IMG/VR virus record: IMGVR_UViG_3300049491_000591
Coordinates: 1-29,167 of that record
Source of the DNA: a virus
Length of the DNA: 29,167 nt
Strand: one strand, 5' to 3'
The translations under genes were made by a program, and so were the position numbers. The stretch's first letter is position 1. Each line of letters opens with the position of its first letter. Positions 16,231 through 22,756 of the stretch are shown here, piece after piece. The notes under the pieces are model-generated. The model was not told the DNA's origin and searched no databases. It saw nothing but the letters and a program-made list of their open reading frames with translations.

Positions 16231-16702
16231 GGCATGACCCCGGCAAGAACTTGGCCGGGATGTCGGTCAGGAAGGTGCTGGCCCCGAAGCCGGCCACATT
16301 CCCGCAGACCCAGCGAAACACTGTCGCGCCTGGCTTGACCAGCCCACCATCATCGGCCAGCGGCACCAACGAAAGGTAGCGGTCATCGATCGTCTTGTCG
16401 CCCGTCCCCGCAGCCTTGATGCGAATCGCCCCGAAGTCATCAGTCTCGACGGCGGCCACGTACTTGGAGGTAGCTGTCGAACTCTCGCAGCCCCACGTGC
16501 CAGCAGCCGGGAAGCTGCTGGCTGACTGCATGACCTCGGTGATGCTGGTGCGGCAAGCCGATGCAGCGAGCACCACCTCGGAGAGCTTGGCACGCTTGGT
16601 GTAGTCCTGGTACGCCGGCAGAGCGACGGCGGCCAAGATGCCAATGATCGCGGTGACGATCATCAGTTCGATCAGGGTGAAACCGGAATTCAAATGCTTC
16701 AT
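16220..16702 (-). CDS. Type IV prepilin (major pilin-like, PilA family)
   Basis: This 160-residue protein is a complete prepilin. The short leader MKHLNSG ends in the Gly required by prepilin peptidase. It is followed by [20 protein letters not shown], with Phe at +1 (the methylation site) and Glu at +5, then [13 protein letters not shown], the usual start of the pilin globular domain. A Cys-closed C-terminal loop is visible (WVCGN ... [10 protein letters not shown]), as in betaproteobacterial PilA. The start is fixed by AAAGGAG at 16710-16716, 7 bases from the ATG. It sits between ordinary phage genes. Pilus subunits are not normal phage proteins. It may replace or poison host pili, altering attachment of competing phages, or be a captured host gene. 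No frameshift or missing key residue is seen. Confidence 0.92.
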   Translation of the reverse strand: MKHLNSGFTLIELMIVTAIIGILAAVALPAYQDYTKRAKLSEVVLAASACRTSITEVMQSASSFPAAGTWGCESSTATSKYVAAVETDDFGAIRIKAAGTGDKTIDDRYLSLVPLADDGGLVKPGATVFRWVCGNVAGFGASTFLTDIPAKFLPGSCRGG

Positions 16703-17053
16703 GGTGGATCTCCTTTTGGGTTGAGCGGCTGCTGCCGCGGGTTCATCACTGAGGAACCGATTCAGCGCCAGGATGGCTTGTCGTGGTGTCGGGACGGGCA
16801 TGCCGCAGGCGATTCGTGGGGCAAGTGCATGAGCGATTGCGGCCTTTGCTCCATTGCGGGAAACACTGCATGAATTCTGGGCCTGCTTGCCGGTGATCGG
16901 GTCGCGCCAGGAGCCGCAAACGTAGGCGTAGAACGGACCATTGCCGCCAGGGGTACGACACCAGCGAAACATCAGCCCAGCATGCCCGCTGACGCCGCCG
17001 AGCGACATCCCGGTATTCCGCGCGCCGCCGCGGGGAACGCCCTTCTTCGTCAT
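16220..17053 (-). CDS. AP2-like domain ORF that reads in frame into the pilin
   Basis: From ATG 17053 (ATGA overlap with the KTSC gene) the frame runs 277 codons to the pilin stop. The first 117 residues lie upstream of the pilin start. They contain [16 protein letters not shown], a Tyr/Trp strand (FYAYVCGSW), [22 protein letters not shown] and a basic end ([10 protein letters not shown]). The pattern of a strand-forming W/Y region, then CSVxxxGxxxAxxxA, recalls AP2-like DNA-binding domains of phage proteins (moderate similarity only). No stop separates it from the prepilin, so either a 277-residue fusion is made or the AP2-like gene has lost its own stop and the pilin starts internally. The strong internal ribosome site makes separate pilin synthesis likely. 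Confidence 0.55.
   Translation of the reverse strand: MTKKGVPRGGARNTGMSLGGVSGHAGLMFRWCRTPGGNGPFYAYVCGSWRDPITGKQAQNSCSVSRNGAKAAIAHALAPRIACGMPVPTPRQAILALNRFLSDEPAAAAAQPKRRSTMKHLNSGFTLIELMIVTAIIGILAAVALPAYQDYTKRAKLSEVVLAASACRTSITEVMQSASSFPAAGTWGCESSTATSKYVAAVETDDFGAIRIKAAGTGDKTIDDRYLSLVPLADDGGLVKPGATVFRWVCGNVAGFGASTFLTDIPAKFLPGSCRGG
16710..16716 (-). promoter_or_regulatory. Ribosome binding site deciding the pilin start
   Basis: Read leftward, AAAGGAG ends 7 bases before the ATG at 16702. This near-perfect Shine-Dalgarno supports internal initiation of the 160-residue prepilin rather than only the 277-residue read-through. The bases around it are translated as PKRRST in the longer ORF. Confidence 0.8.
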
Positions 17054-17331
17054 GCCTCGCCGCCTTCGGAGTCGACCTGCTCTTCGGGCTTGTACATCCG
17101 CTCGAACGAGCCATCGGGGTACTGGTTCTTCACGTTCTTGTAGAAGAACGAGCCGATCGAGGGCGCGGCCTTCAGCTCTTCGTACTTCTCCGCAGGGAAG
17201 TCGGGGTAGTGATACGTCACCTTGGCCGCGTTCGACTTGAATTCGAGTGCCAGGGTGCCGTTCTCGTAGCCGTAGCCATGGATCTGCGAGCTTTCGGGTG
17301 TGAGGGTCAGGGGGATGGTGGATTGAGGCAT
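17050..17331 (-). CDS. KTSC domain protein
   Basis: A 93-residue protein. The core has [34 protein letters not shown] and [14 protein letters not shown]. This matches the KTSC domain: a Tyr-containing strand giving Y-x-Y, a helix starting after the P, then an (S)xGxFF...K..Y end. KTSC domains occur alone or joined to lysyl-tRNA synthetases and are frequent in phages; their biochemical role is unsettled. GGAG 8-10 bases upstream supports the ATG. The stop overlaps the AP2-like ORF start as ATGA, so the two are co-translated. Confidence 0.85.
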   Translation of the reverse strand: MPQSTIPLTLTPESSQIHGYGYENGTLALEFKSNAAKVTYHYPDFPAEKYEELKAAPSIGSFFYKNVKNQYPDGSFERMYKPEEQVDSEGGEA

Positions 17332-17357
17332 GTCGTTCTCCAGTGTTGGTGTTCAGT

Positions 17358-17606
17358 TCAGCAGGGGATGGTCTTCAGCAGGTTGCCGGTCATCATGAAA
17401 ACGAATCGCTGGCCGGTCTCATCTCGCAGCACGAAGTCGACGGTCGCATTGCCGGCTTGCGTTCCCTTGCGCACAACGACGACCTGTTGCAGCTCGATCG
17501 GCTTGACTGGAGGTTGTGCCTCACGCCAGTTGAAGCCTTGGGCGATAGCGTCTTCCGCGTCATCGCAGATCGTAATGTTGATGGATTGCTTGATCGGGTT
17601 GACCAT
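17358..17606 (-). CDS. Small phage protein, unknown (82 aa)
   Basis: Not recognised. It begins [21 protein letters not shown] and later has two strand-like segments ([35 protein letters not shown]), suggesting a small beta-rich fold. It ends in Cys. AAGGAG sits 7 bases before the ATG, an excellent ribosome site shared with other genes of this operon. There is no membrane segment or signal. It lies in the same leftward transcript as the KTSC gene, 26 bases upstream of it. Confidence 0.7.
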   Translation of the reverse strand: MVNPIKQSINITICDDAEDAIAQGFNWREAQPPVKPIELQQVVVVRKGTQAGNATVDFVLRDETGQRFVFMMTGNLLKTIPC

Positions 17607-17620
17607 GGTGTTCTCCTTGT

Positions 17621-17701
17621 TCAGCGAGGAATGCGCAGCCGGTGGCGCGCGCCGATGACAACGCGGCCCTGCGGCAAGCGCTCGGGGGTGTGGATGTTCA
17701 T
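17621..17701 (-). CDS. 26-residue basic peptide
   Basis: A very short ORF, MNIHTPERLPQGRVVIGARH then RLRIPR and a stop, preceded by AAGGA 6-8 bases before the ATG. It is rich in Arg and Pro and has no membrane segment. It fits neatly between two good genes of the same operon and carries the same upstream motif as two other leftward genes. This supports expression, but the length makes the call tentative. Confidence 0.45.
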   Translation of the reverse strand: MNIHTPERLPQGRVVIGARHRLRIPR

Positions 17702-17861
17702 GTTGGTCCTTGGTGGTGGGTGGGGTGGCTGGCTTTCTCGGCCCGGCGCGGAGTGGTTCCTACAGTCGGCGCTGCCAACAGACGAGAGGCCCAGGCCACC
17801 GCGCACCTGTTGCTTGGCAAATCGTCGTAGGGTCTGTCTCTGCGGCGTGCCACCCCGAAAA

Positions 17862-18140
17862 TCAAGCCTTCGAGTCGGGCTGGGTCGCTTGCGGCGTAGT
17901 GGCCTTGGCTTGGCCGACCTGGTGCGGCATCCACTTCGCGTGCCGGATGACGGGGGTTTCGTCGCCGTCCTGCACCAGCGTGACGGCATGCCGCACGGAC
18001 TGTTCGCCGCCACGGCTGATGACGAACACGCTGATGAGCCTGTCGTTATGCACGTCGATGACGGTGGCGTCTTGCTCCTTCGAGCCGTCGCCTTCGTAGA
18101 ACCAGACCTTGCGGCCAATGGTGGGGGTAATGATGGTCAT
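17862..18140 (-). CDS. Conserved phage protein, unknown (92 aa)
   Basis: A 92-residue protein beginning MTIITPTIGRKVWFYEGDGS. ATVIDVHNDRLISVFVISRGGEQ and HAKWMPHQVGQAK follow. Small phage proteins with the same TIGRKVWFY opening and xxRWMPYQ end are common in tailed phages of Proteobacteria, so this is a conserved but unassigned family. AAGGAAG precedes the ATG by 6-8 bases. The C-terminal 20 residues are Thr/Gln/Ala/Lys-rich and probably disordered. Confidence 0.75.
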   Translation of the reverse strand: MTIITPTIGRKVWFYEGDGSKEQDATVIDVHNDRLISVFVISRGGEQSVRHAVTLVQDGDETPVIRHAKWMPHQVGQAKATTPQATQPDSKA

Positions 18141-18171
18141 GTGTGCTTCCTTGGTGGTTGAAGAGGAGAAA

Positions 18172-18186
18172 GGTGGGATGGCTGGG
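18172..18186 (-). repeat. Shared leader motif, copy 2 of 3
   Basis: Three leftward genes (starts 17701, 18140, 18951) carry nearly the same C-rich element 17-46 bases before their ATG. Read on the + strand it is GGTGGGGATGGCYGGG-like, at 17719-17733, 18172-18186 and 18974-18989. In the mRNA it is CCCRGCCAYCCCCACC-like. Its repeated position upstream of the ribosome site suggests a regulatory leader or a recombination-generated boundary repeat. The 18172 copy also pairs with CAGCCATCCC at 18270-18279 as a 10-base inverted repeat. Confidence 0.45.
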
Positions 18187-18285
18187 CTGCGATCGCTTGC
18201 TATCTACTGAACCGCCCCATCGGCAACGAACTTTAAGAGGGTCGCTCCGCAGCGCCCAGCTCACGCCATGCAGCCATCCCGAAAA

Positions 18286-18951
18286 TCAGCGGCCGAGCAT
18301 CGCGTGAACGACAGCCCGGAAGATGTAGTCCTTGGCCTGCTGCTCGCGCGGCAGGCGATCGAACGGCATGAAGCAGGGGTGTTCTTTCACATCGGGGTTC
18401 TTCACCATGCCGTACTTCCAGCCTTCTTCGGCCTTCTGCTTCAGCCAACTCTCGTGGCTGGCGGCCGGGGTCGCATCAGGGTTCTCGGTGTGGAGCTTCA
18501 CGCCGAGCAGCGCCGAGTCGCGCTGCCACTGCGGAGCGTCTTCCCATGCCGGCTGGCTGTTGTCACCGAGCGCCTGGCAGTAGGCCCGGTTCACTTCGTG
18601 GCAGGCCCTGGCGATGGTGGAATAAGGCACGCCGCTCTGAGCGGCCTTGAGCGCATAGCCCAGCAGCGGCCAGAGCTTCTGCTTTGCGTTCTCGCGCGCC
18701 ACGCGCTGGCCAATCTCGGCGTCGAAGTTCGCCGGGCTGACGCAGGCCGACTCGCCGGTGACGTTGAACCCGTTGTGCAGCGTGAGCACGCAGACGGTGA
18801 GCTGCGAGTTGGGGAACACGTGGTAGGTCTCGTCGGCGATCGCGGCTTCGAGGTCGTCGGGCTTGATCCGCGGTGCGTTCAGGTTCTTGAATTGGATCTT
18901 GGCCTCGATCGTTTCATCGGTCGTTGGCGCGGGGGATTTGATGTCGTGCAT
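18286..18951 (-). CDS. Gp49-like / RyR domain fusion protein
   Basis: A 221-residue protein with two recognisable parts. Residues about 40-105 carry YHVFPNSQLTVCVLTLHNGF, VTGESACVSPANFD and IGQRVARENAKQKLW, the signature of the phage Gp49/66 family. Residues about 115-215 carry ACHEVNRAYCQALGD, WEDAPQWQRDSALLGV, ASHESWLKQKAEEGWKYG, HPCFMPFDRLP and KDYIFRAVVHA, a full RyR domain (a ryanodine-receptor-type repeat found alone in many phages). Neither part has a settled phage function; RyR domains may bind nucleotides or other ligands. AGGAG precedes the ATG. It belongs to the leftward early operon. Confidence 0.88.
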   Translation of the reverse strand: MHDIKSPAPTTDETIEAKIQFKNLNAPRIKPDDLEAAIADETYHVFPNSQLTVCVLTLHNGFNVTGESACVSPANFDAEIGQRVARENAKQKLWPLLGYALKAAQSGVPYSTIARACHEVNRAYCQALGDNSQPAWEDAPQWQRDSALLGVKLHTENPDATPAASHESWLKQKAEEGWKYGMVKNPDVKEHPCFMPFDRLPREQQAKDYIFRAVVHAMLGR

Positions 18952-19139
18952 CTGGTTCTCCTGGTGATGTAAGGGTGGGGATGGCCGGGCTCAACTCCGG
19001 CTAGGTGTTTGAAGTCTGGGCATTGCTGCCTCTCAGGTCTTTGCTGGCCACCGCCTGCCGTCTACCGATAGTTTTTGGCCCGTCAGTACCGGCAGGCACA
19101 TTGCGTTTCTCGGTCAACGCCGCATCCCCCTTGATCGGA

Positions 19140-19277
19140 CTACTTCGCGCCCTTCGGCGGCTTGCTCGGCCAGTTCTTGATCTTCACCGCGTGTGCCTTC
19201 TTGGCCTTGGCCTCGACGGGCGCAGCGACAGAGAGGGCGAACGCAACGAGTGCGAGGATGGCGATGGTCTTGGTCAT
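19140..19277 (-). CDS. Small secreted basic peptide precursor (45 aa)
   Basis: This gene encodes MTKTIAILALVAFALSVAAP, then VEAKAKKAHAVKIKNW and PSKPPKGAK. A short positive N-terminus, a hydrophobic core (IAILALVAFALSVA) and an AxA-type site (VEAKA) form a clear signal peptide. Cleavage would release a peptide of about 20 residues with many Lys, one Trp and several Pro. AAGGAG is 6 bases before the ATG, and codon third positions are GC-rich. A GC hairpin (19292-19313) stands just upstream. The role is unknown; cationic Pro/Trp peptides can act on envelopes, but that is only inference here. Confidence 0.7.
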   Translation of the reverse strand: MTKTIAILALVAFALSVAAPVEAKAKKAHAVKIKNWPSKPPKGAK

Positions 19278-19291
19278 TCAGTTCTCCTTGT

Positions 19292-19313
19292 GCCGCGCAA
19301 GAGGGCGCGCGGC
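19292..19313 (-). promoter_or_regulatory. GC hairpin before the secreted-peptide gene
   Basis: GCCGCGC (19292-19298) and GCGCGGC (19307-19313) are perfect inverted repeats with an 8-base loop. There is no T-run after it in either direction, so it is unlikely to be a standard terminator. It lies between the preceding gene's stop and the ribosome site and could affect mRNA stability or translation. Confidence 0.4.
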
Positions 19314-19321
19314 GAGCCCAG

Positions 19322-19573
19322 TCAAAGCATGAAATCCAGGCCGCGCTTGGCGACGAGGTTTGCCAGCCCCAGGTGGAACAGGGCATAGGCGCGGTAGTAG
19401 TCGGCCATCTGGCCCAGGCCAAATGTCCGGATGTTCCCTTGCTCATCTTCGAGCACCAATGCACCCATGCTCAAGGTGCCGTACTCGCCTGCCTCGGCTT
19501 CATCAGCGATTGCCCGAAGGATGCGAGGAAAGTCGGCCAGCGGAGCGGCCGGGTGCTCAAAGATGTTGCTCAC
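19322..19573 (-). CDS. Small phage protein, unknown (83 aa)
   Basis: It starts at GTG in a GTGA overlap with the upstream gene's stop, so translation is probably coupled; there is only a purine-rich stretch as ribosome site. Features: PRILRAIADEAEAGEYGTLS, then strand ALVLEDEQGNIRTFGLG, then helix ADYYRAYALFHLGLANLV. Small phage proteins with a VLRAIAD helix, a GALVLxDExGxxxxFGLG strand and a terminal helix are widespread but unassigned. There is no membrane segment. Confidence 0.7.
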   Translation of the reverse strand: MSNIFEHPAAPLADFPRILRAIADEAEAGEYGTLSMGALVLEDEQGNIRTFGLGQMADYYRAYALFHLGLANLVAKRGLDFML

Positions 19574-20304
19574 TTCTTCTTCGCCTTCTTGGCCGCGAGC
19601 GCCATCTTGACCCTGAGCGGGGCCACCTTGGACTTCCGCGGGGGAACAACCTTCTTCGCAGCGACCTTCTTGGCCGGGGCCTTCTTCTCGGGCACCGGCG
19701 CATCGACCCCAGAAACAATGAACAGGTCGGTCGCATCTTTCTTCGGCTCGGCCTTGCCAGCCTTCTTGGTGCCTGGGATGACCTCCTGAGTGTTGTCCGA
19801 GGCCTCGGATGCCACCAGCGTGATCTTCACCTCATGCTTCACAAGCGAGCTGATCTTGCCGAGCGTCTTCTCATCCAGGCCCGATGCCTGAACGCGAAAA
19901 GTGGTCTCGACGGTGCCGCCCTCCTGGCAGCTCACCTTGAAGTTGTTCACGTCGCAAGCCGAGAGCTCGATGTTGCTCTTGCCGCCCAGGCCGAAGTCGA
20001 TGACCAGGTTGCGGCCAAGGTACTCGCGACTCAGAGGCACCGGCATTTCGATCGAGGTCGAGCGCAGCTGCGGCATGCTGGTTACCGCCTCGACGCCGGG
20101 AAGCTCGGGCGTCTTGCTCTTGCCGCTGGCCGGCATGTAGAAGATGCCCTTCAGGCCGGTATCGAACTGGTCGAGCACATCGTTGCTGCCGGTCAGGACG
20201 AAATAGAGGTCGGCTGCTGGCACGGGCTCATTGCCATGCATCTCGGCTCGAATGTTGACCGAGCGCAGCAGCGCAGGGGTGAATTTCTCAATGGCAAAGG
20301 ACAT
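19570..20304 (-). CDS. Phage protein with Lys/Ala/Pro-rich histone-like tail (244 aa)
   Basis: The N-terminal 165 residues form a beta-rich domain (SVNIRAEMHGNEPVPAADLY, MPASGKSKTPELPG, LVIDFGLGGKSNIELSACDV, CQEGGTVETTFRVQASGL). Similar proteins with an NxRxExHGxxxVPAxDL opening occur next to phage recombination genes and have no settled function. The last 60 residues are very rich in Lys, Ala, Pro and Val (KKAPAKKVAAKKV, RKSKVA, AAKKAKKK), as in histone H1 tails, which suggests nucleic-acid binding. The leader before the ATG matches the one before the pilin (GCCGCTCAACC). It lies downstream of NinB in the leftward operon. Confidence 0.7.
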   Translation of the reverse strand: MSFAIEKFTPALLRSVNIRAEMHGNEPVPAADLYFVLTGSNDVLDQFDTGLKGIFYMPASGKSKTPELPGVEAVTSMPQLRSTSIEMPVPLSREYLGRNLVIDFGLGGKSNIELSACDVNNFKVSCQEGGTVETTFRVQASGLDEKTLGKISSLVKHEVKITLVASEASDNTQEVIPGTKKAGKAEPKKDATDLFIVSGVDAPVPEKKAPAKKVAAKKVVPPRKSKVAPLRVKMALAAKKAKKK

Positions 20305-20328
20305 GGTTGATCTTTCAGGTTGAGCGGC

Positions 20329-20778
20329 CTACAGGTCGCGGGGATTTGCGGGAAGAAGCACGCCAAGTTCGTCGACAGCGTAGGCCGCCAGCGCGTGCAG
20401 GTAGAGCGTCATTTCTTCATGGTTCAGGTCGCTGGTGCTCATCATCAGCCGGCGCGACCCGTTGGGCAGGTACTGCCACTTCTCCTGGCCCTTGGCATTC
20501 ACATCGGGCAGGAACAACTCCTTGCCCAGCTCGTTCCAGATGTCGGCCTTGAAGCGCGCACCGGCAATCATGGCTTGCTGCTCCATCGGCTCCAGGATGC
20601 CCGCCCACATATAGGCGTTCTGTTCGTTTGAGCGGTTGCTCTTGTACTCGGCAACCGTGACTTGCAGGAAGCGCTTCTGCTCGGCCATCGGCTTCCGATT
20701 GGCTCGCATGAACGCCATGAAACGCTCGACATCGGCATCGGTAAAGAAAACGAACTTGCGAACAAGGGGCGCGCTCAT
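20329..20778 (-). CDS. ninB: NinB-like recombination protein
   Basis: A 149-residue protein with the NinB hallmark YKSNRSNEQNAYMWAGI and the downstream pattern IWNELGKELFLP, LPNGSRRLMMSTSDLNHEEMTLY, ending with an Ala-rich helix and GVLLPANP. NinB (lambda Orf) helps phage homologous recombination by modulating loading on single-stranded DNA in place of RecFOR. The ATG overlaps the Ref-like gene stop (ATGA). Its position among annealing and nuclease genes fits the role. Confidence 0.85.
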   Translation of the reverse strand: MSAPLVRKFVFFTDADVERFMAFMRANRKPMAEQKRFLQVTVAEYKSNRSNEQNAYMWAGILEPMEQQAMIAGARFKADIWNELGKELFLPDVNAKGQEKWQYLPNGSRRLMMSTSDLNHEEMTLYLHALAAYAVDELGVLLPANPRDL

Positions 20779-21092
20779 GCCGCGGTGAATCCAAGTAACC
20801 GCTCAAGCCGGGCCAGCAACTCGCGTTCTGTCCCGTATTGAGCAATGAACGCAGGCGATCGGCCTGGGTGGATGGAAATGACGCCGCGCGCCTGGCCGTT
20901 CTGGTGGTGTCCAGGATCGCACAACGGCAACGAGTAGCGATGCCCCATGCGTCGATTCGCCATGACGATGTGATGCACCGCCGCCGGCGTGCCGGCATGC
21001 CCATCCAGGAAGCACGCCACGCAGCCAAATTCGATGATGGCGCGCAGCCACTTCTTCTCGGCCACGGTCGGGGCTTTGCCTGAAGGCCCCAT
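20775..21092 (-). CDS. Ref-like HNH nuclease
   Basis: A 105-residue protein. CVACFL then VHHIVMANRRMGHRYSLPLC, CDPGHHQNG, GVISIHPGRSP and FIAQYG-TERELL give a compact Cys/His nuclease core. The two CxxC-like parts and HH pairs match the Ref/RecA-dependent nuclease group (P1 Ref-like, HNH). Ref cuts DNA within RecA-formed D-loops. GGGAGG 6-8 bases before the ATG supports the start. It sits directly upstream of NinB with a 4-base overlap. Confidence 0.82.
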   Translation of the reverse strand: MGPSGKAPTVAEKKWLRAIIEFGCVACFLDGHAGTPAAVHHIVMANRRMGHRYSLPLCDPGHHQNGQARGVISIHPGRSPAFIAQYGTERELLARLERLLGFTAA

Positions 21093-21115
21093 TCAAAACC
21101 TCCCGTTGATGATGC

Positions 21116-22756
21116 TCACGGCAACCCTCGAACGTGATCGACGATCGCAGCCTTGATCGTCGACCAATCCGACTCACGCCAAAGCATGGCTCGCTTGTCC
21201 TGGCCGCTGTGCTTAATGCCAAGAACGCCCTCGATGAAATCGACCGTGAGCGTGAAGCTAAGGCGCGCGCCAATGGTGCCGGCGCTGATGGGCGGCTGGG
21301 TCTCGACCGTAGGTGTTGCCGCTGCTGCAGGGATGACGGTAGCCTGCGCCGGAACTGCGACGGTGACAGGAGCGGCGACAATGGCCGGCACGGGGATCGC
21401 GGCATCCGCAGCCGCCTTCGCGTCCTGCCGCGCCTTCTCGTCGGCCGCGTGCTTCGCGATCCGCGCCGCTGCGATCGCCTGGAAATCTTCGGCAGGCTTC
21501 AGCCCAACGCTGGCGAAGTCGGCAAACAGAAAAAAGTAGTCGATACCAGTCTGACCCACCAAAGCCTTGCGGTTCAAGTCGAGCGTGTCGGCTTTCGCGT
21601 TCATCTCGATCTTCGTGCTGGCCACCACGCCGTCGATCGCATCCTGAAGGCTGGCGATCGTGCGCTTGTTCTTGATGGCATCGACGAAGCTGGTGTTGAA
21701 GTTCGCCAGCCAGTCGGAACCCAAGCGCTTGTTGAGCATCGCGCGGTGATCGTTCAGGATGGCCTGAGCGGCATTCACCCGCTCGATGCGGATGCCCTCC
21801 TTGCGCAGCTTGACCAGCTTCTCGAGCGTAAGCCGCTTCTGCCGCATTTCCTCCTTGATGAAGTCGATGGTGCGGAAGAGTTCGTCGATGGTCGAGGTCT
21901 GCGCCAGGGCCTGGGCCTTGACCAGCTCCAGGCGTTCTTCGCCATCGGCGCAGAACTTCACCGTCTTCTCAGCATCGGCAAAATCCTGATCTGTGTCGAG
22001 GTTGGTCTTGATCTTAGCCAGAAAGGTGCTGGCGGCCCCACGAAAGGCCTCCAGGTTGCTCGCGACCACGCGGCCTTCGACGTTGACGACCAGGGCGGGC
22101 AACTGCTCGATGACAGAAGCAACTGCGGCCGGTGCCGCCGGCTGCGGGGAGATGTAGGACTGCAGGTCTTGCTCGAACTGCGCCCAGCCGGCAATGATCT
22201 TGGCGCGCAACTCCTTGTCTGGCAGGTACCAGCACCAGCGGTACTCAACCAGCGTATCGCCACGCCACTTCGAGGCCATGAACAGCACACGCTCACAGCC
22301 CGAGACCAGGCACTGCTGCTCCATCTGGACCGCGTACATCATGGGCACGCTGAAGTCGCCTCGATCAAAGCCGGGGTCTTCGCTATCCTCCGGAAGAATT
22401 GAGCGAAGTTCATCGTTCAACGACTTGTGCTCATAGGCAATTTCGTCGGCCATAGTCAAGCCATCGAACGATGCCGAAAACTTGCCGCTCGACCCGACCT
22501 TCGGGTACAGGTCCTGACCAATGATCCGCTCTGCGAGCGGCCGGCCCAGCGCCTCGGCGCGATGCCCCTCGTCGAACAGCGCCTGGGTGCCAGCGTCGAT
22601 CGTCGGCGTGATGCCAGATGCATACTCGGCCAGCAACTGGGTGCGGGTCTTGTACTTCGACAGCCCCATCATGGCCGGCGCATCGCTGGCGTTGTAGAAC
22701 TGCGTGCGGTGTGCGAGCCATCCAGGACTGCCCTGCACGATGTGGTGCTCGATCAT
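21116..22756 (-). CDS. YqaJ-type exonuclease with long C-terminal coiled-coil extension
   Basis: A 546-residue protein. Residues 1-205 form a lambda-exonuclease/YqaJ-like PD-(D/E)xK nuclease: QGSPGWLAHR at the N-terminus, ASDAPAMMGLSKYKTR, GHRAEALGRPLAE, catalytic Asp98 (SFDGLT) and Glu109-x-Lys111 (YEHKSL), then YAVQMEQQCLV. Residues about 230-420 are helical coiled coil of unknown role, and 430-480 is an Ala/Pro/Val-rich linker. The nuclease would degrade one strand of a duplex to give the 3' tail used by the neighbouring annealing protein. The ATG overlaps the Rad52-like stop (ATGA), as expected for a two-component recombinase. The extension makes it far longer than minimal YqaJ proteins. 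Confidence 0.88.
   Translation of the reverse strand: MIEHHIVQGSPGWLAHRTQFYNASDAPAMMGLSKYKTRTQLLAEYASGITPTIDAGTQALFDEGHRAEALGRPLAERIIGQDLYPKVGSSGKFSASFDGLTMADEIAYEHKSLNDELRSILPEDSEDPGFDRGDFSVPMMYAVQMEQQCLVSGCERVLFMASKWRGDTLVEYRWCWYLPDKELRAKIIAGWAQFEQDLQSYISPQPAAPAAVASVIEQLPALVVNVEGRVVASNLEAFRGAASTFLAKIKTNLDTDQDFADAEKTVKFCADGEERLELVKAQALAQTSTIDELFRTIDFIKEEMRQKRLTLEKLVKLRKEGIRIERVNAAQAILNDHRAMLNKRLGSDWLANFNTSFVDAIKNKRTIASLQDAIDGVVASTKIEMNAKADTLDLNRKALVGQTGIDYFFLFADFASVGLKPAEDFQAIAAARIAKHAADEKARQDAKAAADAAIPVPAIVAAPVTVAVPAQATVIPAAAATPTVETQPPISAGTIGARLSFTLTVDFIEGVLGIKHSGQDKRAMLWRESDWSTIKAAIVDHVRGLP

Noticed and set aside
17621-18118. Leftward ORF of 165 codons ending with the 26-residue peptide
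   Set aside because: The upstream part overlaps the 92-residue gene in another frame. Only the last 26 codons have a ribosome site.
19292-19313. Rho-independent terminator at the GC hairpin
   Set aside because: There is no T-run after the stem in either direction, so it is listed only as a possible regulatory hairpin.
19114-19464. Leftward ORF of 116 codons over the secreted-peptide gene
   Set aside because: It overlaps two better-supported genes in another frame and has a Trp/Ser/Arg-rich shadow sequence.
21134-22402. Rightward ORF of 422 codons opposite the YqaJ nuclease
   Set aside because: The nuclease motifs (D98, E109xK111) are on the leftward strand; the forward ORF has only Arg/Asp/Gly shadow composition.
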